A DNA stretch of 64,000 bases from DASRDS01 sp035570055 (GTDB lineage: Bacteria > Gemmatimonadota > Gemmatimonadetes > Gemmatimonadales > Gemmatimonadaceae): assembly GCA_035570055.1 (NCBI GenBank), contig DATMLM010000099.1, forward strand, positions 1-64,000, written 5' to 3'. Each line of letters opens with the position of its first letter. The stretch's first letter is position 1. This document shows positions 16,223-24,245 of this stretch, in pieces. Below the pieces are notes generated by a model that made no database searches, had not been told where the DNA came from, and saw only the letters and a list, made by a program, of their open reading frames with translations. A program made the translations under genes and the position numbers.

Positions 16223-17760
16223 TCAGCGACACGCTGGCCCAGGCCAAGGAGCGCGAGCGCGCGGGACGGTTGGACGCGGCGATCGAGGACTACGTCGCGA
16301 TAGCGGCAGGCGCAGGGACCGACCTCACCGACATCGAAGCACGGTGTGAGGCCCTGCGCCGGCACGCGATGATTCGCCGGCGGCGCCAGGAGTATGGCGC
16401 TGCCGTTGCGTTGTGTGAACAGAGCTACCACACGGCGATGGCGGCCAACCTCGGCCTCTCTGCCTCGTACGCGCTCAACGCCCTCGGTATCGTGCACAAC
16501 GACCGTGGCGCGTGGGACTCGGCGATGGATGCGTTCGAGCGCGGGCTCACGCTCGGCGGGCACCACCCGCCACTGCGGGCGCTGATCGAGGTGAACTGCG
16601 GGATCGTCGCCAACATCCAGGGCGACTTCACGACGGCGCTCTCCCGCTACCGGCGCGCGCTCGCGGCGTTCGAGGCCGCCGGCGACGATCGCGGCCGCGC
16701 GGTCGTCAATCACAACCTCGGCATGATCAACGCCGACCTGCAGCATTGGGAGGAGGCCGACGCGCACTTTGCGGCCAGCCTGGCACTCGGAGAGAAGATC
16801 GGCGATCTCCAGCTGCGCGCGAATGCCCTCCTCCAGCGCACGGAAATCCACCTCGCTCGCCAGCGGTACGAGGACGCCCGCCAGGGCGCCGAGGAGGCCC
16901 TTCGCATCTTCGACGAGCTCGGCGTCCGCCAGGGCCGCTCCGAGGCCTATCGTTTCCTCGGGATGATGTACCGCGAAACGGGTGCGCCAGCGCTGGCCGA
17001 AGCGCGTCTGAGATCGGCGATGAAACTCGCGTCAGACGCGGGAACGAACGTCGAGGAGGCCGAGGCCACGCGCGAATTGGCCGTGTTGTATCAGCAGCTC
17101 AATCGCAATCAGGACGCGCTGACGCTGCTCAACATGGCCCACCGCCAGTTCCAACGCTCGGGCGCTCAGGCGGACCTCAAAGACGTTACCACGAAAGTCG
17201 CCGAACTCGAGCGGATCTACCTCGACCTCGTCGCGACCTGGGGCCGGTCGATCGAATCCGCGGACGGGTACACGCACGGTCACTGCGAGCGCGTGGCCCA
17301 ATATGCCGCCACGGTGGCTACTCGATTGGGACTCAACGAGTCCATGATCACCGCCGTGCGGGTCGGCGCGTACCTGCACGACGTCGGCAAGGTGCGCGTG
17401 CCGCACGAGATCCTGAACAAGCCCGGCCGGTTGACGCCGGAAGAGCGCGAGATCATGGAGCAGCACACGATCTACGGGATCGAGCTCCTCGCGTCGATCG
17501 AGTTCCCGTGGCCGGTCAAGCCGATCATCCGGTCGCACCACGAGAAGCAAGACGGCTCAGGCTACCCCGATCGTCTCCGTGGCGACGAAGTGCCGTTGAC
17601 GGCGCAGGTCATCGGCATCGTCGACATGTACGATGCGTTGACCACCACGCGCAGCTACCGCAAGGCGATGTCGCACGACGAGGCCGTCGCCGAGATCAAC
17701 AAGTGCGCCCACTGGTGGCGCCCCGACGTCGTCTCGGCGTTCCTGAGCACGATCAGCTAG
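16222..17760 (+). CDS. TPR-repeat protein with C-terminal HD-GYP domain (c-di-GMP phosphodiesterase)
   Basis: About 320 residues of tetratricopeptide repeats (ALNALGIVHNDRGAWDSAMD, VVNHNLGMINADLQHWEEAD) precede a HD-GYP domain. Catalytic HD is in YLHDVGKVRVP, followed by HTIYGIELL, HHEKQDGSGYP and DMYDALTTTRSYR. The GYP motif is intact, so c-di-GMP hydrolysis is likely. No ATG, GTG or TTG lies in frame before TTG 16270, which would cut the first TPR helix. ATC 16222 overlaps the upstream TAA (TAATC) and has GGAGG 10 bases upstream, so I place the start there. The end overlaps the convergent RidA gene by 4 bp (CTAG). Confidence 0.87.
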   Translation: MSDTLAQAKERERAGRLDAAIEDYVAIAAGAGTDLTDIEARCEALRRHAMIRRRRQEYGAAVALCEQSYHTAMAANLGLSASYALNALGIVHNDRGAWDSAMDAFERGLTLGGHHPPLRALIEVNCGIVANIQGDFTTALSRYRRALAAFEAAGDDRGRAVVNHNLGMINADLQHWEEADAHFAASLALGEKIGDLQLRANALLQRTEIHLARQRYEDARQGAEEALRIFDELGVRQGRSEAYRFLGMMYRETGAPALAEARLRSAMKLASDAGTNVEEAEATRELAVLYQQLNRNQDALTLLNMAHRQFQRSGAQADLKDVTTKVAELERIYLDLVATWGRSIESADGYTHGHCERVAQYAATVATRLGLNESMITAVRVGAYLHDVGKVRVPHEILNKPGRLTPEEREIMEQHTIYGIELLASIEFPWPVKPIIRSHHEKQDGSGYPDRLRGDEVPLTAQVIGIVDMYDALTTTRSYRKAMSHDEAVAEINKCAHWWRPDVVSAFLSTIS

Positions 17761-18104
17761 CGCGCGGCGATCGCCGCGATCTCGACCAGGAACTGCGCCC
17801 CCGCCAGCGGGGACCCAACGGTGGCGCGGGCGGGCGGAGACCCGGGGGTCACCCACGCGTCCCAGACGCTGTTCATCGAGTCGTAAAAGGCCACATTGGA
17901 CAGCCAGATATTCGCGGCGAGGAGTTTCGACTTGTCGCTGCCCGCGTCGCGGAGCAGCGATTCGATTTTCGCGAGGATCTGGCGGGTTTGGCCGATAATG
18001 TCCGCCGTCGTATCGCTGGCGACTTGCCCGGCGATGTAGATCGTGTCGCCGTGCACGACGGCCTGGCTCATGCGCGGGCCAACGTTGATTCGCTGTATGC
18101 TCAT
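17757..18104 (-). CDS. ridA: RidA family reactive enamine/imine deaminase
   Basis: The 115-residue protein is a full-length YjgF/RidA trimer-fold protein with GDTIYIAGQVASDT near the N-terminus and PPARATVGSPL-x-GAQFLVEIAAIA at the C-terminus. The Arg of PARAT and the Glu of VEIAA are the residues used for imine hydrolysis. RidA removes reactive 2-aminoacrylate and related enamines made by PLP-dependent Ser/Thr dehydratases. Exactly such a dehydratase is encoded upstream with a 4-bp ATGA overlap, so the pair forms an enzyme and its damage-control partner. Confidence 0.92.
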   Translation of the reverse strand: MSIQRINVGPRMSQAVVHGDTIYIAGQVASDTTADIIGQTRQILAKIESLLRDAGSDKSKLLAANIWLSNVAFYDSMNSVWDAWVTPGSPPARATVGSPLAGAQFLVEIAAIAAR

Positions 18105-19033
18105 CGGGTGAAGTCCACGGCAACCGTGTTGCCGCCGCTAATGATGATGCCGACGCGCTCGGTTGGCGCCGGCGTGTACACGCCGGAAAGTATCGCCGCC
18201 ATGGTGCACGCGCCCGCGGGCTCGGCGACGATGCGGGCGTGTGACCACAGGTGCCCTTGCGCCCGTCGGATCGCGTCGTCGGTCACGAGCACGACGCGGT
18301 CGACCCACTGCCGGGCGACCGGAAATGCGAGCGCGCCAACGCGGGGCGGAGACGTCGCGTCGGCGGCGATGCCAACGCCCGTCTGTGTATCGACGGGATG
18401 GCCAGCCTCGAGCGCATTGTACAGCGTTGGCGACAGCTCGGGCTCGACGCCGATCACGCGCACCGATCCCTGGTACCAGGCGCCGACCCCGGCGATGAAA
18501 CCGGCGCCGCCAACCGGGACCAGCACCGTGTCGAGGCCGGGTGCCTGCTCCTCGAGCTCCAGCGCGACGGTCCCGGCGCCCAGCATCGTCTCCAGTTGGT
18601 CGAACGAGTGCACGACGATCGCACCGGTCTCGGCGGCCCAGGCGTCCTGTGCCGCGAACCCCTCCGCCAACCCCGGCACGAGCGTGAGGTTCCCCCCATA
18701 ATCGCGGATCCGCTGAAGCTTCGCGGGCGAGGAGTACGCCGGCGCGAAGATCTTGGCCACGCGGCCGACGGCCCGCGCGGCATAGGACACGGACGCGCCG
18801 TGATTCCCCCCGGTCGCGGCGACGACACCGGCCGGCGGCACATCGCGCATCAGCACGTTCGCAAAAGCGCCCCGTGTCTTGAACGACCCGGCGTGTTGGC
18901 AGAGCTCGAGCTTTGCCGTGATCCCGTCGAGCAGGAGCGTTGGGGTCCGTCGAATATACGGACGGATCTGTTCATGGGCGGCGGCCACGCCATCCCGATC
19001 GGCCGCGAGCGTCATCAGCATGGTTGACAACAT
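18101..19033 (-). CDS. PLP-dependent threonine/serine dehydratase
   Basis: This 310-residue fold-type II PLP enzyme has the Schiff-base lysine in GSFKTRGAF, the substrate loop TGGNHGASVSYAA and the phosphate-binding PVGGAGFIAG. It lacks the C-terminal regulatory ACT domain of biosynthetic IlvA, so a catabolic or serine/threonine dehydratase role is likely. It makes enamines that the coupled RidA gene product would hydrolyse. ATG 19033 or 19021 could be the start. It is divergent from the ArsR-like regulator with only 26 bp between the starts, so the regulator probably controls it. Confidence 0.88.
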   Translation of the reverse strand: MLSTMLMTLAADRDGVAAAHEQIRPYIRRTPTLLLDGITAKLELCQHAGSFKTRGAFANVLMRDVPPAGVVAATGGNHGASVSYAARAVGRVAKIFAPAYSSPAKLQRIRDYGGNLTLVPGLAEGFAAQDAWAAETGAIVVHSFDQLETMLGAGTVALELEEQAPGLDTVLVPVGGAGFIAGVGAWYQGSVRVIGVEPELSPTLYNALEAGHPVDTQTGVGIAADATSPPRVGALAFPVARQWVDRVVLVTDDAIRRAQGHLWSHARIVAEPAGACTMAAILSGVYTPAPTERVGIIISGGNTVAVDFTR

Positions 19034-19052
19034 ACTTAGTCAAATAGCTAAT
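19024..19052 (+). promoter_or_regulatory. Candidate sigma-70 promoter for the ArsR-like gene
   Basis: TTGACA (19024-19029) and GCTAAT (19047-19052) are 17 bp apart. Transcription would begin about at the ATG at 19060, giving a leaderless message. The AT-rich spacer contains TAGTCAAATA (19037-19046), which recurs exactly at 28681-28690 before another Rid-family gene. The promoter overlaps the first codons of the divergent dehydratase gene. Confidence 0.4.
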
Positions 19053-19059
19053 TATCAAT

Positions 19060-19362
19060 ATGGTGACCGATCGCGTGCTGCGCGCGCTGGCGAGTGAGCG
19101 ACGGTTGCGCATCCTCGACTGGCTCAAACATCCCGTCGCGCATTTTCCGCCGCAGGTCGACGGGGATCTCGTGAAGGACGGCGTGTGCGGCGTGTTCATC
19201 GCCCAGAAGCTCGGCGTGTCGCAACCCACGGCGCACGAGCACTTGCGCATTCTCTCGGCGGCGGGGCTCATCCGCGGGAAGCGCATCAAGCAGTGGACGT
19301 TCTATAAGCGCGACGAGGCTCGCATTCGCGAGCTCAAACGGGGCGTTTTGAGCCGGATTTAG
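19060..19362 (+). CDS. ArsR-like winged helix-turn-helix regulator
   Basis: The 100-residue protein has an N-terminal helix (RVLRALASERRLRILDWL), the recognition segment VFIAQKLGVSQPTAHEHLRIL and the wing GLIRGKRIKQWTFYKRDE. This is the ArsR/winged-helix layout. A single Cys lies in the DGVCGVFI stretch, so the classic metal site CxC is absent. It is divergent from the dehydratase-ridA pair and probably regulates it. A hairpin repeat element starts at its stop codon and may act as its terminator. Confidence 0.85.
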   Translation: MVTDRVLRALASERRLRILDWLKHPVAHFPPQVDGDLVKDGVCGVFIAQKLGVSQPTAHEHLRILSAAGLIRGKRIKQWTFYKRDEARIRELKRGVLSRI

Positions 19363-19393
19363 GCACACAGGCGCGCTTCGCGCGCACCGTGCC
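19362..19393 (+). repeat. Hairpin repeat element, copy A
   Basis: A 6-bp perfect stem GCGCGC with loop TTC (19371-19385) is nested in an outer stem GGCAC/GTGCC (19362-19366 and 19389-19393). The core order CACAG, stem, TTC, stem, ACC, GTG is shared with the copies near 52.2-52.4 kb and the array at 54.4 kb. It begins in the stop codon of the ArsR-like gene. A weaker facing hairpin CGCGC-GAA-GCGCG lies at 19464-19476, so the convergent intergenic has one structure per gene. Confidence 0.6.
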
Positions 19394-19492
19394 CATCCCG
19401 GAACGACCGACGGCGCCCGGGCCTGTGATCAGCGCCGGACGCCGTCCTGGAGAGTTGCGCGTTCGCGCGAAGCGCGGCGCGCACTTCGGGCG

Positions 19493-19747
19493 TTACATGC
19501 AGCTCGCCGATTTCATGGCCAGCTTGGTCGCCTCGAACGTGCCGTCCTTGTCGGCGGCACCCGTCAGCGTCACGGTGTGCCCGACGTGCCCGTCGAGCTT
19601 CACCGACTTCGACATCACCGGCCACGTTTTCCCGCCGGCCGCGATCGAGTACGTCCCGGCCTTGTCGCCCTTCGACAAACACCCGCTCACCGTATCGGCC
19701 GGCGCGGGCGCGGCCATCATCATGATCGCTGCGATAGTGCTTATCAT
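19493..19747 (-). CDS. Small secreted protein, unknown function
   Basis: The 84-residue protein has a signal peptide (MISTIAAIMMMAAPAPAD) and a mature domain of about 65 residues starting SGCLSKGDKAGTYSI, with a Cys near each end that could form a disulfide. The pattern GCL-x-TYSIAAGGKTW-x-V-x-LDGHVGHTVTLTG is that of small OB-like periplasmic domains seen in soil bacteria (for example DUF5818-type). GGAG lies immediately before ATG 19753 but 6 bases before ATG 19747, so the second ATG is the start. It is convergent with the regulator and divergent from the RND pump gene. Confidence 0.7.
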   Translation of the reverse strand: MISTIAAIMMMAAPAPADTVSGCLSKGDKAGTYSIAAGGKTWPVMSKSVKLDGHVGHTVTLTGAADKDGTFEATKLAMKSASCM

Positions 19748-19855
19748 GCTCATCTCCTGTCTTGGGGGTGTCGAGAACCTATCACCAACTCGACGCCGAG
19801 GCGAGCGCGACCAGACGGCCAACGGTACGCCAGGCTCGTGCGTTATTTTTCTAGC

Positions 19856-22800
19856 ATGTGGATAGTCCGCCTGGCGCTCCGCCGCCCGTACACGTTCGTC
19901 GTCGCCTCCCTCCTCGTCATCATCTTCGGGATCGTCGCGATCCGCCGCACTCCGGCGGACGTATTCCCGGAGATCAACAGCCCAGTCATTAACGTCGTCT
20001 GGGTCTGGCCCGGCATGAGCCCGCGCGACATGGAACAGCGGATCGTCGGGCCGAACGAGCGATTCGCCACGACGGTCGTGAACGACATCGAGCACATCGA
20101 GTCGAACTCGCTGTTCGGCGAGGGCGTCATCCGGATCTTCTTCCACCCGGACGTCAACATCGGCGCGGCCAACGCGCAGGTGACGGCCTACTGCCAGACC
20201 GCGCTCCGCGGCTATCCGCCGGGCACCGTCCCGCCACTCATCATCCAGTTCAACGCGACGAACGTCCCGATCCTCCAGCTGGGCATCAGAAGCTCCGTCC
20301 TGTCCGAGCAGCAGATCAACGACAACGCGTCGAACTTCCTGCGCGTCGGCCTCGCGACCGTCCAGGGCGCGCAGCTGCCCGGTCTCTATGGTGGCAAGCC
20401 ACGGCAGATCATGGTCGACCTGGACCCGTCGGCCCTGCTGGCGAAGGGGCTGAGCCCGGCCGACGTCAGCCTGGCCATGAACGCGCAGGTCGTGACGACG
20501 CCCTCCGGCAGCGTGAAGCTCGGCTCGCGCGAATATCAGGTCGGGCTCAACTCGAACCCCGACGTCGTCGAGACGCTGAACGACATGCCGATCCGCCAGG
20601 TGAACGGCGCGATGGTCTACGTCCGCGATGTCGCGCACGTGCACGATGGCTACGCCGTGCAGACGAACATCGTCCGCGACAACGGATCCCGCGGCGCGCT
20701 GCAAACGATTCTCAAGGCGCAGGGGAACTCGACGCTCGACATCGTCAAGCGCGTCAAAGAAGCGCTCCCGGCCATTATGGCGACCCTGCCGCCGTCGATG
20801 CAGATGCGCTACGTGATCGACCAGTCGATCTTCGTGCGTGCGGCGCTCGACGGCGTGTTGCGCGAGGCTGCTATTGCGGCGTGCCTCACCGCGCTCATGA
20901 TCCTGATCTTCCTCGGCAGCTGGCGCAGCACGCTCATCGTCGCCATCTCGATTCCGCTGTCGATCCTGGTTTCCATCATCATCATGGCCGCCCTCGGTCA
21001 AACGCTGAACGTGATGACCATGGGCGGGCTGGCCCTCGCGGTCGGCATCCTCGTCGACGATGCCACGGTCGAGATCGAGAATATCCATCGCAACCTGGGC
21101 CAACGAAAAGAACTGACGCAGGCCATTCTCGACGGCGCCTCCCAGATCGCGGTGCCGGCGTTCGTGTCGACCTTGGCGATCTGCATCGTGTTCGTCCCCG
21201 TGTTCTTCCTCGGGGGTATCGCGGGCGCTCTCTTCGCCCCGTTAGCCATGGCCGTGATCTTCGCCATGCTCGCGTCGTACGTGCTCTCCCGCACCATCGT
21301 GCCCACCATGGTGCAGTTCTTATTGAAGGACGAGGCCGAGATGTACCGCGAGGGCGAGCACGCCGAGGGCGGGACCGGACCGGTGTGGCGCATCTATCAC
21401 GCGTTCAACCACGTGTTCGAACGCGCGCGCGACCGGTATCACGCCGCGCTCAAAACAGCGCTGGGCCATCGCCGATTGGTTGCGGCGGCCGCGGCCCTCT
21501 TCTGCGTCGGGTCGGCGTGCCTGGCGCCGTTCATTGGCGAGGATTTCTTTCCGAAGGTCGACGCGGGCCAGATTCGGCTGCACGTGCGCGCGCCGGCCGG
21601 CACGCGTATCGAAGAGACCGAGCAATTCGTCGCCGCCGTTGATCGGACCGTCCGTGAGATCATCCCGCCGCGAGAGCTCGCGGGCATCCTCGACAACATC
21701 GGACTGCCCTATAGTCAGATCAACCTGTCGATGAGCGACACGCCGACCATCAGTGCCGCCGACGCCGAGATCCTGATCTCGCTGGCGCCGGAGCACCGCA
21801 CCTCGACCTGGCAGTACATCAAGGTCCTGCGCCGGCGATTCCACGACCTCTATCCGCAAGGCACGTTTTCGTTCGGCGCCGCCGACATAGTGAGCCAGAT
21901 CCTGAACTTCGGCATTCCGGCGCCGATCGATATTCAGGTGGTCGGTCGCGATCCCCGAAATTACGAGATCGCCCAGCGACTCGTGAATGAGATCCGCAAC
22001 GTGCCGGGCGCCGTCGATGTGCGCATTCAGCAGGAGATGGCGGCGCCGGAGCTCATGTTCGATGTCGACCGCTCCCGCGCCGCCGAGCTCGGTGTGTCAC
22101 AGCAAAGCGTCGCGTCCAGCGTCCTCACGTCGCTGTCGTCGACCGTCCAGGCCGCGCCCAACTTCTGGCTGAATACCGAGAACGGCATCCAGTACAGCCT
22201 GGTCGTCCAGACGCCGCCACTCAAGTACAACACGCTCGACGACATCAACGCGACCCCCATCGGCTCGCCGGCATCGGGCGTCCCCGGACTCACCGACCTG
22301 CCATCCCGCGCGGTCCCGATCACGAGCCAGGAGGCGCCCCTGGTGCTCGGCAACGTCGCCAGCATGCATCGCACGACCGTGCCGATGGAGATCAGTCACT
22401 ACAACGTCCAGAACGTGTTCGACATCTTCGCCGCGCCGCAGGATCGCGATCTGGGCGGCGTCGCCGCCGATATCGATCGCATCGTCGCCCGTGAGAAACC
22501 GAACCTCCCGCGCGGCACGCAGCTCGTCGTGCGCGGCCAGGTGCGCAGCATGTTCGCCTCGTTCGCCGGTCTGGGCGCCGGTCTCGCTTTCGCGATCTTG
22601 CTCGTCTACTTGTTGATGGTCGTCAACTTCCAGTCCTGGTCCGACCCGCTGATCATCATCATGGCTCTGCCAGGAGCATTGGCGGGGATTTTGTGGGCGC
22701 TCTTCGCGACGAACACCGCCTTTAGCGTCCCGTCGCTGATGGGCGCCATCATGGCCATGGGCGTCGCGACCGCCAACAGCATCTTGCTCGTCACATTCGC

Positions 22801-23065
22801 CAACGACCGCCGGCACGCGGGCCGGACGCCTCTCGAGGCCGCGGCTGACGCAGGGTTCACGCGCTTGCGTCCCGTGATCATGACGGCCCTCGCGATGATC
22901 ATCGGCATGCTGCCGATGGCCCTCGGCCTTGGCGAGGGCGGAGAACAAAACGCACCCCTCGGTCGCGCCGTTATCGGCGGACTCGTTGTCGCGACCATGT
23001 TCACGCTATTCTTCGTGCCTACTGTGTATAGTGTCATCCACGGACGGCGCTCAACCGCCCGATGA
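19856..23065 (+). CDS. RND efflux transporter, inner-membrane permease
   Basis: The protein is 1069 residues, full length for an AcrB-type RND pump with 12 membrane helices and two large periplasmic loops. TM1 starts at LALRRPYTFVVASLLVIIFG. TM4 carries the proton-relay pair in GILVDDATVEIENIHRNL. TM5 and TM6 follow with CIVFVPVFFLGGIAGALFAP, and the C-terminal half has MGVATANSILLVTFANDRR. The long open frame before 19856 overlaps the secreted-protein gene and is not coding. The adaptor gene starts 4 bp after its stop. No TolC-type outer-membrane gene is nearby. Substrate unknown; the subclass is drug/multidrug-like rather than metal. Confidence 0.93.
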   Translation: MWIVRLALRRPYTFVVASLLVIIFGIVAIRRTPADVFPEINSPVINVVWVWPGMSPRDMEQRIVGPNERFATTVVNDIEHIESNSLFGEGVIRIFFHPDVNIGAANAQVTAYCQTALRGYPPGTVPPLIIQFNATNVPILQLGIRSSVLSEQQINDNASNFLRVGLATVQGAQLPGLYGGKPRQIMVDLDPSALLAKGLSPADVSLAMNAQVVTTPSGSVKLGSREYQVGLNSNPDVVETLNDMPIRQVNGAMVYVRDVAHVHDGYAVQTNIVRDNGSRGALQTILKAQGNSTLDIVKRVKEALPAIMATLPPSMQMRYVIDQSIFVRAALDGVLREAAIAACLTALMILIFLGSWRSTLIVAISIPLSILVSIIIMAALGQTLNVMTMGGLALAVGILVDDATVEIENIHRNLGQRKELTQAILDGASQIAVPAFVSTLAICIVFVPVFFLGGIAGALFAPLAMAVIFAMLASYVLSRTIVPTMVQFLLKDEAEMYREGEHAEGGTGPVWRIYHAFNHVFERARDRYHAALKTALGHRRLVAAAAALFCVGSACLAPFIGEDFFPKVDAGQIRLHVRAPAGTRIEETEQFVAAVDRTVREIIPPRELAGILDNIGLPYSQINLSMSDTPTISAADAEILISLAPEHRTSTWQYIKVLRRRFHDLYPQGTFSFGAADIVSQILNFGIPAPIDIQVVGRDPRNYEIAQRLVNEIRNVPGAVDVRIQQEMAAPELMFDVDRSRAAELGVSQQSVASSVLTSLSSTVQAAPNFWLNTENGIQYSLVVQTPPLKYNTLDDINATPIGSPASGVPGLTDLPSRAVPITSQEAPLVLGNVASMHRTTVPMEISHYNVQNVFDIFAAPQDRDLGGVAADIDRIVAREKPNLPRGTQLVVRGQVRSMFASFAGLGAGLAFAILLVYLLMVVNFQSWSDPLIIIMALPGALAGILWALFATNTAFSVPSLMGAIMAMGVATANSILLVTFANDRRHAGRTPLEAAADAGFTRLRPVIMTALAMIIGMLPMALGLGEGGEQNAPLGRAVIGGLVVATMFTLFFVPTVYSVIHGRRSTAR

Positions 23066-23069
23066 TCAT

Positions 23070-24206
23070 ATGAAAGCTGCTCTTGGTACCGGCGCACTGG
23101 TCCTGGCCGCGCTCCTGGCGTTCGGCATCATCCCGCGCGTGCAGCGCTCGCGCGAGCTCGAGGCCGAGTCGGCGTCGGTGCACAGCGTGCCGAAGGTGAA
23201 TGTCGTCACCGTCGGCAAGGCCGCCCCGACGTCTCAGCTCGCGCTCCCCGGTTCGATCGAGGCGATGCACGAGGCGCCACTCTACGCCCGCACCCCGGGC
23301 TACATCGCGCGCTGGACCACGGACATCGGCGCGTATGTGACCGCGGGCCAGCTCATGGCGCAAATCGAGTCGCCCGAGGTCGATCATCAAGTCGATCAAG
23401 CCAAAGCGGACTTGATCCAACTGCAAGCCAACCTGGATCTCGCCAAACATACGCTCGACCGGTGGCAGGCCTTGGCGCACGATTCGGTCGTGACCGCCCT
23501 CGATGTCGATACGAAACAGGCCACCTACGATGCGGCCGAGGGCAATTTGAGATCGGGCCAGGCGAATTATCGCCGGTTATTGCAGCTCCAGGATTACGAG
23601 CGCGTGGTCGCTCCGTTTGCTGGTGTCGTGACATCGCGAACCATCGATAACGGCATGTTGATCGACGCCGGCGCCGCATCGAGCAAGCCGCTCTTCACGG
23701 TGGCGGGCACGGATACCGTCCGGGTGTATGTCGACGTGCCGCAAAGTGCGATGGCGATGGTGCAGCCAGGGCAAAAGGCGATCGTCGTGATACGAGAGCT
23801 CCCGCAAACGGCGTTCGAGGGCACGGTGGTCAGAAATGCGAGGGCTCTGGATGCCGCGTCGCGGACGCTGCTGACCGAGGTCCAGATCGTGAACCCCAAG
23901 CGATTGCTGCTGCCGGGCATGTACGCCGAGGTCCGGTTCCAGATCAAGGGTGACGGGCAAACCCTCTTGATACCGGCAAACGCACTGGTGGTTCGCACCG
24001 AGGGCCCCGAAGCCGCGGTGGTCAAGAGCGACAACACCGTGCACTATCAGAAGCTGGAATTGGGAAGGGATTTCGGCACGGAAGTTGAGATTACCAGTGG
24101 CCTGGACGAGGGCACGCGAGTCGTCGTCAATCCCTCGGACGACATTCGCGAAGGCGTCGCGGTCACCGTGCTGTCACCGGTTGGTGACGCGAAGCCAACC
24201 CGGTAA
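23070..24206 (+). CDS. RND efflux adaptor (membrane fusion protein)
   Basis: The 378-residue HlyD/AcrA-type protein has an N-terminal membrane anchor (about 5-22), a barrel-sandwich lipoyl domain split by a coiled coil of about residues 105-175 (QVDQAKADLIQLQANLDLAKHT is its start), and beta-barrel and membrane-proximal domains (VVAPFAGVVTSRTIDNGMLI, TLLIPANALVVR). The start ATG 23070 lies 4 bp after the permease stop. It would link the RND permease to an outer-membrane channel encoded elsewhere. A probable terminator follows the gene. Confidence 0.92.
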   Translation: MKAALGTGALVLAALLAFGIIPRVQRSRELEAESASVHSVPKVNVVTVGKAAPTSQLALPGSIEAMHEAPLYARTPGYIARWTTDIGAYVTAGQLMAQIESPEVDHQVDQAKADLIQLQANLDLAKHTLDRWQALAHDSVVTALDVDTKQATYDAAEGNLRSGQANYRRLLQLQDYERVVAPFAGVVTSRTIDNGMLIDAGAASSKPLFTVAGTDTVRVYVDVPQSAMAMVQPGQKAIVVIRELPQTAFEGTVVRNARALDAASRTLLTEVQIVNPKRLLLPGMYAEVRFQIKGDGQTLLIPANALVVRTEGPEAAVVKSDNTVHYQKLELGRDFGTEVEITSGLDEGTRVVVNPSDDIREGVAVTVLSPVGDAKPTR

Positions 24207-24217
24207 CGCGAACGTCG

Positions 24218-24237
24218 ATGAGAGGGTCCCTCATTTT
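24218..24237 (+). terminator. Probable intrinsic terminator after the RND operon
   Basis: The arms ATGAG and CTCAT, with an inner GG/CC continuation, form a stem with one A-C mismatch over 24218-24234. The T-run TTTT follows directly. It lies 11 bp after the adaptor stop and ends 8 bp before the phosphoesterase start, so it separates the two transcription units. Confidence 0.55.
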
Positions 24238-24245
24238 GGGCCTGC

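Noticed and set aside
16270..16272. TTG as start of the HD-GYP gene
   Set aside because: It lacks a Shine-Dalgarno at proper distance and removes the first TPR helix. ATC 16222 with GGAGG fits better, although TTG cannot be excluded.
16512..18701. Very long open frame on the plus strand
   Set aside because: It is an out-of-frame shadow over the HD-GYP gene and antisense to RidA and the dehydratase. Composition is Arg/Gly/Pro-rich with no domain.
19577..19855. N-terminal extension of the RND permease
   Set aside because: The extension is antisense to the small secreted protein and has no membrane or signal sequence. RND proteins start at the MWIVRLALRRPY-type N-terminus.
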